Assembly: GCA_949316235.1 (NCBI GenBank)
Contig: OX438753.1
Location: 20,888,801-20,952,800 of the forward strand
Source of the DNA: Oegoconia quadripuncta
Lineage: Eukaryota; Arthropoda; Insecta; Lepidoptera; Autostichidae
Reading direction: 5' to 3'
DNA length: 64,000 nucleotides
Shown here: piece after piece, positions 21,277 to 31,690 of the stretch
How positions within the stretch are numbered: the first letter of the stretch is position 1
Layout of the letters: every line of letters starts with the position of its first letter
Notes under the pieces: generated by a model
What the model saw: the letters and a program-made list of their open reading frames with translations, nothing else
The model's database searches: none
Told to the model about the DNA's origin: nothing
Program-made: the position numbers and the translations under genes

Positions 21277-21522
21277 TAATAAATAAATATAATTGGACAT
21301 ACATTTATCATTTAGTTCCACAATACTAGACTTGTATTATGGATACCAGATGGTTAATATACTACACAAATAAATACATACTCAAACGAAAAACATCCAT
21401 AACTCAGGTACACATGCCTGTATTCATCATACAAGCATATGCCCGTAGCGGGATTCGAACCTGTGCGACATTTTGTTGGTATAGCAGCCAGAGTTTCTAA
21501 CCACTACATTAAACTGGTCATC
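21277..21522 (-). mobile_element. SINE-B, near full length
   Basis: Minus strand: 'gaccagtttaatgtagtgg' head, B-box near 21450, tail with 'accatctggtatccataata'. Confidence 0.8.
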
Positions 21523-21594
21523 TGTTGTTTATATGATGAACACGGACATCTGTACACGAGTTATGTTACAATTATCAGTATACATTCATACATG

Positions 21595-21797
21595 CATAAC
21601 GTCACGATCTTTATCCTAAATGGGGTGGTCAGAGATATCCCAAACAATAGTGTTTAGGTGTTCCAAACATTAAAAGTTTAATGATTGAAACAACATCCAC
21701 GGTTCAAAGTTTGTGGAAAGTCCCTTAGTCGCCTTTTACGACACCCACGGGAAGAGACGGGTTGGTTCTATTCTATTTGAGTGCCGAAACCAGTATA
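21595..21797 (+). repeat. Common lepidopteran repeat ('gccttttacgacacccacgg')
   Basis: Same family as 11626-11890, with an internal deletion. Confidence 0.7.
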
Positions 21798-21805
21798 ACA
21801 TACAT

Positions 21806-22075
21806 ACATTTATATGCTCACGCGTGTTTCCCAATTCGGGTAGGCAGAGACTATTGATTTCCATTTGCAACGATTCTGACATACTACTTTGTTTCTTCCA
21901 CTCTCTTCAAATGTTTCAAACATTCTCCTCGATTAGTGGTAGGCCTCACCTGACCTGTGAGTACGTCAGTAACTTGATTGACGTACATCCTTTTTGGTCA
22001 ACCTTTACCGAACCTTCCATTCACGATTTCGTTATATATTGCTTTCGTTAATCTCCTCTTACTCACCCTTTTTTG
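21806..22075 (-). pseudogene. RTE-like RT C-terminal remnant
   Basis: Minus strand follows the same tail as 168-362 (…EIVNGRF…, then …RVEETK, CKWKSIVSAYPN…), with frameshifts. Longer copy of the family. Confidence 0.55.
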
Positions 22076-22254
22076 TATATCAACCATCTGGTATCCATGT
22101 CGTGTTGGTAAAATTAGGCATTTAATTGAATGCCTAGGCGGATCGTAATGTACGGCGGACATTTCCAGTTTTACTGAAAACTGTGCTGCTCTGAGTGGGT
22201 TCGTTAGGTTTTATTAGGTTACTTTGGAAGAAGATTTAAAGAGTATAATATTTT

Positions 22255-22812
22255 AACCCTTTCGTCACAGTACATTTTTGAAAATCTAATATGTATATAA
22301 AAAAATCTAGTATCATTTAGGAAAAATAGTGATAAACATGATGTCAATACAAGAAATAAAGATAAACTTGCAGGTCACATAAGTCGCCTCCGCAAAGTCA
22401 GTAATTCATTCAAAGGGTTATGTACATACGCTTTTTCAATAAGGTTCCTATTGATATACAAAATCTTCCTGTCAATAAATTTAAAGATACTATAAAACAG
22501 AAATTTATTAAGAAAGCATATTATAAAATATCAGATTATTTAGATGATAAACATTCCTGGACATAACCAGCCCGTTATGCACCAGGCTATTTCACAATTA
22601 ATAAGGAAATATTATAATATAAAATAATAATTTATAATTTTGTAATATAAAAACCTTTTTTTTTTAAGAGCAACCTATCGAGTTTCTTGCTTGTTCTTCT
22701 CAGGGGAAAATTGCGTTTTGAACAAGCAGTAGCTTTAAAAATGTAAAATGTGATTATTTTAAGTGTACCCTGTGTACCTACAAAATAAAGCATTTTTGAT
22801 TTGATTTGATAT
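22255..22812 (+). mobile_element. LINE-C 3' end with RT C-terminal codons
   Basis: Decayed coding remnant ('NTRNKDKLAGHIS', 'IKKAYYKISDYLDDKHSW') followed by a 3' UTR with 'gagtttcttgcttgttcttc' and 'agtgtaccctgtgtacctac', ending in TTTGA repeats. The protein pattern is that of the C-terminal end of Jockey/CR1-like non-LTR reverse transcriptases. The family occurs about ten times in the window. Confidence 0.75.
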
Positions 22813-23014
22813 CCAAAGTACCCAATCGGCAGTAACCGATGTCTCCCCTCTAGGCAGCGCAGTTTCCCAAAAATCAGGAAATATCCACCATACATAGCAA
22901 TTTGCCGAGGCGTACACAAGCCTAGGTGTTTAGTGTGAAACTAGATGGCGCTGTTTTTTGTTCTGTAAGTAGGACCAATTAGACCACCAACAATACTGAT
23001 CCAATTTAAAAAAC

Positions 23015-23335
23015 ATGGAGGCAAGCCAGAGAGGCCTTCCCGACGATTAGTACCAGGCTGTTACGGAGGCTACCACAGCTAAAGAGGCCCCAATTCGGAC
23101 TACTTATCGGAGCTATAACTGGCATGCAAACACTTGTGTACTCTAGGTGTTACAGAGAGCCCCCTGTGCAGAGGCGTGCATGGCGGCAGAAGAAACAGCC
23201 GCGCACGACATAATAGGATGTCCAGGTGTGGCATTATACAGCGCACAGCACCTCGGGACACCGGGGTCGCTTCCAGAACATCAGGGTTCTGTTAGGCTTT
23301 TTGGAGGAATTTACCCTCCCCCCTCCTCCTCCTCC
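23015..23335 (+). pseudogene. Non-LTR retrotransposon RNase H-side C-terminal fragment
   Basis: Plus strand reads LKRPQFGLLIGAITGMQTLV. Then, after a frameshift, CAEACMAAEETAAHDIIGCP carries a CxxxC...H...C zinc-knuckle pattern. It then reads LGTPGSLPEHQGSVRLFGGI, and FLEEFTLP in another frame. This is the order found after RNase H in I/LOA/R1-like elements. Frameshifted, no start, no RT core. Confidence 0.6.
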
Positions 23336-23461
23336 TGAAACACAGGTTCACACCAATCTCAATCACCAGTCCACCAGTCTCCTCATGTATGGTATATGTA
23401 CCCTACCTATGCAACTACCAGTACAGTGTAAACATAAATGTTGTATTGTATATTGTGTATA

Positions 23462-23690
23462 AAACGACCTCTTTGTTGGAGTGGTTAGAAACTTCGATGG
23501 CTATAGCGAAAGGTCGCGGGTTCGAATCCCCTTGGGGTATATGTTTGTATTATGAATACGTACATGTGTTCCCGTGTTATGTATTGTGTAGTTTATCAAC
23601 CATCTGGTATACATAATACAAGCCTAGTTGCTTAGTACGGAACTAGACAGTGCAGATATTTAAATATTATTTATTTAATATTAAATTGTA
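23462..23690 (+). mobile_element. SINE-B
   Basis: Head 'cgacctctttgttggagtgg', B-box 'cgggttcgaatccccttgg', tail 'tcaaccatctggtatacata' and TTTA repeats. Inner part deleted. Confidence 0.8.
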
Positions 23691-24149
23691 TTATTCTTAA
23701 CAAAAGCAAATTGGCCGCGTATATACCTAATCCACTTTGCAGTAGCCGAGTTGAGGTTGGACATATTTTATCGATTTCTCGTGTTGCGTTAAAAGGGCTC
23801 ATTTGGTTTTATTGTATGAAATGGATGGAAGCATAATTTGCATTGAGTCCGTGGTCACGCACGTTGGGGCGTTTCCTTTTTTATTCATTGTTAGAATCGT
23901 CGCTTCACCGTTCCTTTAATGCGGTGGGTGGTTACACTCGGACTTGCCTCGATTGAGTTGCGAAGGGTTAAAATACTGCTTTTGGATTTTTTGACTTTGA
24001 AAACCGCTTAATTTTTTCTAGTAAAGACAACATTTATAAGTATTACTTTTATTCTCTACAAAAAAAAAATTAGGAGAAATGACTGAAACTGATTTCAACG
24101 CAAGTAGATATTAAAAGTACTACAACTGAATTAATTTGCTATAATCGCA
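23691..24149. other. No gene; diverged repeat near 23840-23970
   Basis: Part resembles 13235-13440 (see there). Confidence 0.35.
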
Positions 24150-24440
24150 GTAAAATCAAAAATCAAAATCAAAAAAATATTTATTTCGTAGGATAAAAAT
24201 TATCACTTGAAAACGTCACATTTTTTATCTTATTATTAAAGTTTTTGATATTATTGCTCATTCACAAAGCTAATTCCCCAGAGAAGAACGAACAAAAAAC
24301 TCAAGGGCTGCTCTTTTAAAATAAGTTTGGGTTACAGTTATATTATATTGTATAATTAGACTGAATATCGCCGAGCGGTCTATGTCCATGCTTGCTTATC
24401 ATCCAGATAGTCAGAACTTTTATAATAGCCTTTGGTAAAT
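24150..24440 (-). mobile_element. LINE-C, variant b
   Basis: Minus strand ends in TTTGATTTTGATTTTG and contains 'ggatgataagcaagcatgg', 'gaccgctcggcgatattc'. Same variant at 26285-26560, 46525-46808 and 51400-51700. Confidence 0.7.
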
Positions 24441-24941
24441 AATGTCTGTTTTATGATGGTTTTATAAGGTTTTAGGTAACGCACTCATTTCGGACGCGCT
24501 CAGAATGACACCTTTCTAAAATCCGGTATAAACGTCTATTTACCGATATTTTCGAAACCGGCTACAAAACCACACACAATACGTGCAACCAAAATAGATA
24601 TAATTTTGATAGTTTTCATGAACCTTTGTATCTTTATTTATATAAGTAGGTACGTATAACATTTTCGTAAAAATGCGATACTTGAGGAACTATCTGTTGA
24701 TAAAATTGTTTCGTAGCACGAATTCTACGTCGTAGTTCGTCAGTATCGTAGAGTTCCACGTAGCCGTTTAAAAAGCGTAGCATCACTGTCATCAGTCATA
24801 CCTTAGAATATTTTCGTATACATATAGATTTCTTCACAACGTTTTCCTTTACTGAAAATAATAACATATGATTGGCATAAAATTTCTTATAAAATGGCCC
24901 AATGTACATCTCATTTTTAAGCCCGGGTTAAAAACGACACA
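24441..24941. other. No recognisable feature
   Basis: AT-rich; nothing supported. Confidence 0.4.
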
Positions 24942-24991
24942 CGGTGTGTGTGTGTGCGTGCGTGTATGCGTGTGTATGTGTGTGTGTGTGT
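24942..24991 (+). repeat. Interrupted (TG)n microsatellite
   Basis: TG/CG dinucleotides with several interruptions. Confidence 0.9.
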
Positions 24992-25147
24992 TCAGTGTTT
25001 GTCTGGACATGTCTCAGTAATACGTGGTCCGATTTGAGTGCGGTTTCCTTTAACTTAAAGACTAAAGGAAGGGACAGGTTCTTAGACATGGTGTTATTCT
25101 TTTATTTAAATGATATCGTAGAAAATCGAGGGTTTCCTATATTTTTA

Positions 25148-25305
25148 ATTTTTATTTATTTATTTAACACTTTATTGCATATAAGCTTACACATTAAATA
25201 AAACAAAAAATCAGGACAATATTAAAAATATACAAAATACGAGCTTACGTCTATAAGAGATCTCTTTCAGCAAACCTCAGTAAGGAGACAATTGAGGAGT
25301 AGGTA
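25148..25305 (-). mobile_element. RTE-like 3' end
   Basis: Minus strand contains 'gagatctcttatagacgtaa' and ends 'caataaagtgttaaataaa'. Same family as 53580-53690. Confidence 0.6.
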
Positions 25306-26284
25306 ACTTAAGTAGACAGAGAGTATACTTACAAAAACGGAAGCTTAACGAAGTTATAAACAAACATTCAACTGATAAATAAAATAACAAGCAAGCAAGG
25401 AGAGTCCGAGCATAGCTCTCTCCATTGCCCTTTGAGTGACCTTGAGCCTTGTTATGAGGTGCATAGTGAGCGACCACGTTCCCGTTCCATGTCACCACTG
25501 GCAACATACACTGCTACGTAGCTTTCACCTCTGTATTATATTACTCTTTGTGTAGCTTCCTAAAAAACAAATCAATCGTCTAGTATCCATAATATTCTTA
25601 CTCATAGTAGTGGTTACTCAATGTGGAGCTAGATGGCGCTGTGTGACTATCAAAGCGTATGATTATTGTATCCACCATCCATTTCAAATTGCCGCATTCG
25701 GGTAACAAAGATCAAATCTACACATATTTTAGATTCGATATTGGATAAACTACCCATTTAATTCTTTGACCACGTCTTATTGATTTTTTTCGTCCCAGTA
25801 CACTTAATGAAGGAATAAAAAATAGTTTTTAGCAACGGCGGAGCCGGTGTAAGCTGATTATATATATTTACTGTTCCCTGACCTTTATGAACCGCAAACC
25901 TACATAATGTTCGTAGATATTTACGTAATTGCTGCCTCCAAGGCATTAATGGAATGACTTTATTACGATAAGAAAGAAATTAACTTGAATTTCTTTGGGA
26001 GTTTCCACATAAAATTGAAAGCTTTTGAAGGCAATGAAAATTTATTAACATGAAAACATTTCTTCATTGAATGAGTATGCATCCTAAAGTAAAAAACGGA
26101 TAATTATTAAATGTTGCATTGTAAGTACCTGCCCACTTGGGATCTTGTTATGGTATATTTATTTATTTTTTATTTTATTTTATATAAATGTGATCTTACA
26201 TAGGTATTTGTTTTCCATTGTTAGTGACCAGTTTTCATATAATCTGTAAAACTTTTCTAAGCCTTTCGAAAGGTTGAAAATCTG
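25306..26284. other. Gene-free; short SINE-B tail fragment at 25575-25660
   Basis: The fragment reads 'gtggagctagatggcgctgt'. The rest shows no feature; a short 66-76 codon frame here has no recognisable motif. Confidence 0.4.
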
Positions 26285-26560
26285 TAAACTCAAACTCAAA
26301 AAAGGTTTATTTCGTAAGTTATAAAAATAACATTTGAAATCGTCATGTCATACAATATCGCTCATTCATAGGCATACTCCTAGGAGGGTTGCTCTTTTAA
26401 AATAAGTATTTTTACAATTATAATACGAGTCGAAAAAGAGAACAATAAAAGAAAATAACAGACTGGATATCGCCGAGCGGTTTATGTCCACGCATTCTTA
26501 TCATCTAGGTAGTCACAAATTTTATAAGAACCTAATTTTGGAAGTCTAACTGAACCTTAT
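26285..26560 (-). mobile_element. LINE-C, variant b
   Basis: Minus strand contains 'ataaaccgctcggcgatatc' and ends in a TTTGAG-rich tail. Confidence 0.7.
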
Positions 26561-26747
26561 TATAAAAGTGTATACATTGTCCGTTGAATGACTTAGTGAC
26601 TTTATGTAAGCGACTGATATGAGCAGCAAGTTTATTTTACATCTTGTAAAATATTTACATTATATTTTATATTATAATTTTCCTAAACTACGTGTTACCT
26701 TCTTAATCTTTTCGAATTACATCTGATTATGAACTAAGAATATTGAC

Positions 26748-26932
26748 CGTCTCCGTGGCTCGATGTAAACAACACAGGGTATACGAAATTATCTAGTACC
26801 ACCATCTTATGTAAGTCTGCCCCCAAACAACATGTTAATAGAATTGTTGTGTTCTGTTTGTCAGAGATAAGATAGCCAGTCCCCCAAATTAGATGGGGTT
26901 TCCGGGCCAGTACGCTTCCACCTTAACATCAG
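26748..26932 (+). mobile_element. SINE-A, 5' part, interrupted by a transposon
   Basis: Head 'cgtctccgtggctcgatgta' present, B-box region deleted, then tail up to 'cttaacatcag', where a TIR element is inserted. Resumes at 27816. Confidence 0.85.
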
Positions 26933-27115
26933 GGGGTGTACTCCCTAACAAAAATAGCTTCGGACGGCCGTAACTTCGGACTCTTTCTGTGCAGTTTGCA
27001 GTGTCAATTATAAACCAATCGTCATTATTTTACTGTTGTATATATTTGGACATCACAAGTTAGTGAGGGACGCAAGGAACTTCTGAAGTATGCAAATAAA
27101 GAATTCTTAGATTAA

Positions 27116-27272
27116 CAGAAACTTATTAAGAAAGCATATTATAAAATATCAGATTATTTAGATGATAAACATTCATGGACATAACCAGCCCGTTCGCATA
27201 ACCAGGCTATTTCACAATTAATAATGAAATATTGTAATATAAAATAATAATTAATAATTTTGTTACGTAAAA
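27116..27272 (+). mobile_element. LINE-C 3' end, first part, inside the MITE
   Basis: Starts within 'cttattaagaaagcatatta' and contains 'agatgataaacattcatgg'. Interrupted by LINE-A and resumes at 27595. Confidence 0.8.
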
Positions 27273-27594
27273 TCCGATTTTTCTCAATTTAACCGATACA
27301 CTTCTCGCCGAAAACTAAATTTCCATCCACATCACCTGGATGAGTGGAAGTCTACCACTGTACGTTTCTCAAGAAACTTCTTACCACGTACGACCACCCT
27401 GTGGAACGGACTTCCGGCAGCGGTATTCCCGAACGGGTACGACATTGGAACCTTCAAGAAACGAGCCTACACTTTCCTCAAAGGCAATGCATCTGTGACC
27501 CTTTTGGTGTTGCGGGTGTCCATGGGCGGCGGTGATTGCTTTCCATCAGGTGACCCGCATGCTCGTTTGCCGCCCTCTCATATAAAAAAAAAAA
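27273..27594 (+). pseudogene. LINE-A 3' end: RT C-terminus of a Jockey/CR1-like element
   Basis: This is the best-preserved LINE-A copy. One frame is open from the insertion border: [19 protein letters not shown], then [20 protein letters not shown] and [12 protein letters not shown]. In the next frame (after a 3-4-base loss) [13 protein letters not shown] and a stop follow. 'LWN.LP..VFP..YD...FK.R...FLKGR' is a familiar C-terminal signature of Jockey/CR1-like reverse transcriptases. The 3' UTR has 'catcaggtgacccgcatgct' and 'tctcatataaaa' plus poly-A. 5' truncation has removed endonuclease and RT core. Other copies: 3151-3292 (minus), 34491-34630, 44472-44627. Confidence 0.85.
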
Positions 27595-27758
27595 CCTTAT
27601 TTTTAAAGAGCACCCTCTCGAGTTTCTTGCTTGTCCTTCTCAGGGGAAAATTGCCTTTTGAACAAGCAGTAGCTTTAAAAATGTAAAATCTGACTATTTT
27701 AAGTGTACCCTGTGTACCTACAAAATGAAGCATTTTTGATTTGATTTGATTTGAGCAA
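27595..27758 (+). mobile_element. LINE-C 3' end, second part
   Basis: 'gagtttcttgcttgtccttc', 'agtgtaccctgtgtacctac' and the terminal TTTGA repeats, then the right TIR of the MITE. Confidence 0.8.
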
Positions 27759-27815
27759 AAGAAGAAGTACGAAGTTACGGGCGTCCGAAGCTATTTTCGT
27801 TAGTGAGTAGACCCC

Positions 27816-27853
27816 CAGGTGTGATTGAGGACAAGTACTAACCCGTCATGCAT
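27816..27853 (+). mobile_element. SINE-A, 3' part
   Basis: 'gtgtgattgaggacaagtac' to 'catgcataaaag'; completes the copy starting at 26748. Confidence 0.85.
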
Positions 27854-28298
27854 AAAAGAATAGTAATATTATTAGATAATAAAGATTACTTTTGCGTGAA
27901 TAGGTTACAATAGGTACTAAATCCATCTGTAGACATCTTTACAAGCCGCGATAGAAAATTTCAACCTTCATCTGAAACGTATCGCCGGAATCACGTCTGC
28001 ATAATCCCCCAGACGGGCCCGCGTTTTAAATATCGCACGGTATTCGCGTTCGTGTGTTAAAGCGTCAAGGTACCAGGGGAGCATTATTTCAAAGAGTTTG
28101 CGAACAGGGTTGTAAACCACTAACGACTGCCCGACCGCTATAATGAATTCACTACCCCCGCCTTCGTGCATTTGAATCTAACGAGGTGCTCCCAATGTTT
28201 CAATAAAGTATACTATGTTTTATTGTCGCATTTGTATGCTCACAAGTTTTGTAATTCCAGTTGTGGTATGGGCTGCCAGCCTCTAACAGACTTTTTTT
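27854..28298. other. No recognisable feature
   Basis: A 67-codon minus-strand frame (27968-28171) shows no motif. Confidence 0.4.
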
Positions 28299-28432
28299 AT
28301 GCACAACGGGTCAGCACTTGACCTCAATCACACCTGATGTTAAGTGAAGATGAGGCCGAAGGTGGTGGCGTACTGACCAGGAAACACCACCTTATTTGGG
28401 AAACTGATCTCTGATAACCGGAACACAACAAT
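28299..28432 (-). mobile_element. SINE-A, 3' part of a split copy
   Basis: Minus-strand SINE-A from its tail to 'aacacaacaatgc', where the microsatellite begins. The missing head lies at 28976-29151. Confidence 0.85.
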
Positions 28433-28640
28433 GCAATGCAAATGCAATGCAATGCAATGCAATGCAATGCAATGCAATGCAATGCAATGCAATGCAATGC
28501 AATGCAATGCAATGCAATGCAATACAATACAATACAATACAATACAATACAATACAATACAATACAATACAATACAATACAATACAATACAATACAATAC
28601 AATACAATACAATACAATACAATACAAATACAAATACAAA
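28430..28640 (+). repeat. Pentanucleotide microsatellite (AATGC)n-(AATAC)n
   Basis: About 18 AATGC units (28430-28520) change sharply into about 21 AATAC units (28521-28625), followed by three AAATAC units. It starts exactly at 'acaatgc' of the SINE-A sequence, which probably seeded it. Long open frames here on both strands are artefacts of a 5-bp repeat without stops. Confidence 0.97.
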
Positions 28641-28832
28641 TTATCTAAATCTGCCGCCAAGCAGCAATGTTAATAGCATTGTTGTGTTCCGGTTGTCAGA
28701 GATAAGACACAGCCAGTCCCCCAAATGTGTTGGGGTTTCCGGGTCAGTACGCTTCCAACTTCGACCTCATCTTCACGTAACACCAGGTGTGATTGAGGTC
28801 AAGTACCAACCCATTGTGCATATAAAAAAAAA
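28641..28832 (+). mobile_element. SINE-A 3' fragment
   Basis: Plus-strand SINE-A from 'tatctaaatctgccgccaag' to 'gtgcatataaaaaaaa'. It faces the minus-strand copy across the microsatellite, forming an inverted pair. Confidence 0.85.
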
Positions 28833-28972
28833 CACTTTATTGCACAACAGAAAAGAAAATACAGTTTCAGAAAAGTGGTAATAATAGAATGTACAATTTG
28901 GCGACCTTATCACTAAAAGCGATCTCTTCCAGGCAACCTTTGGGTATAAGGACAGTACATTTGGAATTGGTA
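28833..28972 (-). mobile_element. RTE-like 3' end
   Basis: Minus strand: 'ggttgcctggaagagatcgc', 'gataaggtcgccaaattgt' and ends 'caataaagtgt'. Confidence 0.65.
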
Positions 28973-28975
28973 GGT

Positions 28976-29151
28976 AACATTGCTGTTTGGCGGCAGATTT
29001 AGATAAGATGGTGGTAGCTAGCCAGGCGGACATTTAATATGCCCTATCACCAACCAAACCGAGTACTAAATCTGTACCCCACTGGGGATCGAACGCGCGA
29101 CCTCCGAATCGTAAACCCAATGTTGTTTACATTGAGCCACGGAGGCGGTTG
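28976..29151 (-). mobile_element. SINE-A, 5' part of the split copy
   Basis: Minus strand has the tRNA-like head (A-box 'gtggctcaatg', B-box 'cgcgttcgatccccagtg') through 'cgccaaacagcaatg', completing the copy that begins at 28299. Confidence 0.85.
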
Positions 29152-29264
29152 ATGCGCTGAATCCCTGTACTCTTTTAAAAACTAACTTAGAAATTATTCC
29201 ATTCCGAGTCTACACTTTGTACTACAATTAGTACTTTGTGTGCAATTCATTTATGTGTGAATTT

Positions 29265-29452
29265 ATCGCGGAAATGTGTTTATCCCGCGGCAACTACTCC
29301 CTTTATTGGAATAAGAAGTATCCATATGTTTTAAACCAGGGTATATTCTACCTATATACCAAATTTCATCGAAATTCGTTCATCCGTTTCGCCATGATTG
29401 AGCAACAAACACACAAACATCCAAACTTTCGCATTTCTAATATTATGGTTAG
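29265..29452 (+). repeat. Insect repeat ending 'actttcgcatttctaatatt'
   Basis: Contains 'ccaaatttcatcgaaattcg' and 'ttcatccgtttcgccatgat'. Same family at 49555-49770, 53035-53225, 55049-55256 and reversed at 32945-33055. Abundant across insects, class unsettled. Confidence 0.6.
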
Positions 29453-29680
29453 ATTATTTATTTATTTATTATTATTATTATTTTGGATATAAATTAAAAA
29501 TTAGAATTGATTTATTGTGTAACCATAGTTTACAGAACCGAATTTCATTGCTGAGGACCCCTATTAAGTAAATAAATACCTGTACCAGGAGTCCTCGCTC
29601 TTCCATGATGACAGTTACAACAATTGCTATTAACCTAAATACAAGATTTACATACTACTTAAATCTACGATGCAAGCGAA

Positions 29681-29682
<2 letters not shown>

Positions 29683-29767
<85 letters not shown>
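29683..29767 (+). repeat. (TG)n microsatellite, about 42 units
   Basis: Uninterrupted TG dinucleotides with degenerate edges. The poly-His/Thr open frame on the minus strand is an artefact. Confidence 0.98.
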
Positions 29768-29769
<2 letters not shown>

Positions 29770-29771
<2 letters not shown>

Positions 29772-30358
29772 GTGTGTATGTGTGGATGTGCGGTGTGTGT
29801 CTGTAGGTACCCTTGCCCTACGACATAGTCTTGGGATCGGTACGATAGCCACTAGGGTGTGTGATATTTAACGAAGATTTCTGCCCGATAACATTATTCC
29901 ACACGGGTGAAGCAGCGATCAGGAACTAGTGCCAAATAAAATTCTAATTATACCATCCATGTGGGCTAACAAAATTTTAGACTTCCGCCAAAGGGAAACA
30001 AATAAAACGAAAACAGTTGAAAACTGCTGCTTTTGTCTCCTTTTACAGAATGCTAGTTTCCATACTCGTATTATTTCACCCTCAGGCGCTATCACATCGA
30101 CTAGTCAACATCGTGGTTGGTTAAAATAATATTTTTCCAAAGTTTTTATTATTTGTACGCTTTATACAACGTCGACACATGTCATCCTTTCCTGTGGGAT
30201 TCTCCAGTGCTCTTGGGCAAAAATGGTAAAATGGAATACTTGTTTCCATACTTGTATCCAGACTTTGTTTGTAGATATCATACACTGCGCTTGTCTTAAT
30301 GCTTCAATGGTTAACAGTTCCTCGTTGTGCCCATTGCCTTATCAATAGGACATCCATT
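29770..30358. other. No recognisable feature
   Basis: Two 60-66-codon frames without motifs. Confidence 0.4.
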
Positions 30359-30690
30359 CAACCGCCTCCGTGGCTCAATGTAAACAACATAGGGTTTACG
30401 AATCGCGGGTCGCGGGTTCGATCCCCAGCGGGGTACATGTTTAGTACTCGGCTTGGTTGGTGGTAGTGCATTTTAAATGTCCGCCTGGCTAGCTACCACC
30501 ATCTTATCTAAATCTGCCGCCAAACAGCAATGTTAATAGCGTTGTTGTGTTCCGGTTGTCACAGATAAGATAGCCAGTTCCCCAAATTATTTGGGTTTCC
30601 GGGTCAGTACGCTTCCACCTTCGACGTCATCTTCACTTAACATCAGGTGTGATTGAGGTCAAGTGCTAACCCGTAGTGCTTAAAAAAAAA
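30359..30690 (+). mobile_element. SINE-A, full length
   Basis: Complete copy: 'accgcctccgtggctcaatg' head, B-box 'cgcgggttcgatccccagcg', body 'ctaccaccatcttatctaaa', tail with 'aacatcaggtgtgattgagg' and A run. Confidence 0.92.
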
Positions 30691-31295
30691 CATTCACTGG
30701 TGAACATTGAAGAAGTAGAAGAAGAAAACAGTTTCTTCGCCACAAGTGGGCACACATTTAATATACAAAACAAAATTAACATATAAAACCTTAAAAAGAA
30801 CAAACTAAAAAACATATAAAGATAAGCACAACAAATTTTGAGTGCCACTGTGGTAAAGAGGAGTGGGACTCAGCATTATGCTCAGCTCCAGGAACTGGGC
30901 GCTGTTCGTCCGTCCCACCCTGGGAGAGGAAAGCGATGTGTAAAAAGAGTGTGTTTAATAATATGTGCTTGTTATGTAGCGGGAAAGTATTGTGTCATTG
31001 TAATAGTGCAGTGTGTGAATGTGACAAAGATGATAATAAATACATAAATGACAGACTTGTATGTTTAGTGTATGTATATATTATATGTACGTATATATTT
31101 ATTTGTTAAAAAGATACAGGCATTACTCATTTATTTCATAATTAAAACTTATGTTCGTATTTTATTTAATATTAAATAGGTATTTATTCTATTTTATTTG
31201 AAGTATTATTATTATAGTCTTTTTGATTTTAAGCTGATTATGAACACATTTTTCTCAGTGCACGTATGTATGTCTATCCTATCCTTCCTTCACAT
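30691..31295. other. No recognisable feature
   Basis: AT-rich with short frames only. Confidence 0.4.
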
Positions 31296-31435
31296 TTGCA
31301 GGGTCTTGCTGGAAGAAATCTCTTTTTAGAGATAAGCTAGTGCCTTTTGTACATTCTATACATACTAGTATGTATTTGACATGTATGTACTCGTGTGCAA
31401 TAAATTATATAAATAAAATAAATAAAGAAATATTT
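31296..31435 (+). mobile_element. RTE-like 3' end
   Basis: 'gcagggtcttgctggaagaa', 'agagataagctagtgcctt' and 'gtgcaataaattatataaat'. Confidence 0.55.
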
Positions 31436-31602
31436 AGTATAACATAAATATGAATAGTTACTGTTATTAAATTACTACACAAATACCACCATAACAACAA
31501 ACATAAAGACTACATCATCGGCCTCGAAGTATTATATTAAATCTTTTTGTTCTTCTAAAAGATACTTTTTATACATTGGTCACTTTTTATACAAATCCGT
31601 TC

Positions 31603-31690
31603 TGAGCCAGCGTAGTGGATACCCACGATGAGAGGAGGCTGTGTCCCAATATTGGGTACGTATAACGCTGTTGATGACGATGGTCATTTC
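31603..31690 (+). repeat. SINE/LINE tail fragment ending in GATGATG-like repeats
   Basis: 'gagccagcgtagtggatacc' and 'gaggctgtgtcccaatattg', then 'gttgatgacgatgg'. A short related piece is at 32521-32578. Confidence 0.5.

Larger units (their letters stand above)
26933..27815. mobile_element. Harbinger-like MITE inserted in SINE-A, itself nested
   Basis: Inverted ends GGGGTGTACTCCCTAAC / GGGGTCTACTCACTAAC continue for about 45 bp ('aatagcttcggacg'), about 90% alike. The target CAG is duplicated (26930-26932 and 27816-27818) inside the SINE-A string 'aacatCAGgtgtg'. A 3-bp CWG target is a known property of some PIF/Harbinger transposons, which is the basis of the class call. Without its two inner insertions it would be about 240 bp; no transposase. 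Confidence 0.8.

Noticed and set aside
28324..28881. Long overlapping open frames (up to 144 codons) on both strands
   Set aside because: They are translations of the AATGC/AATAC pentanucleotide array, which has no stop codon in several frames.
29655..29852. 65-codon Thr/His-rich frame
   Set aside because: Translation of the (TG)n microsatellite.
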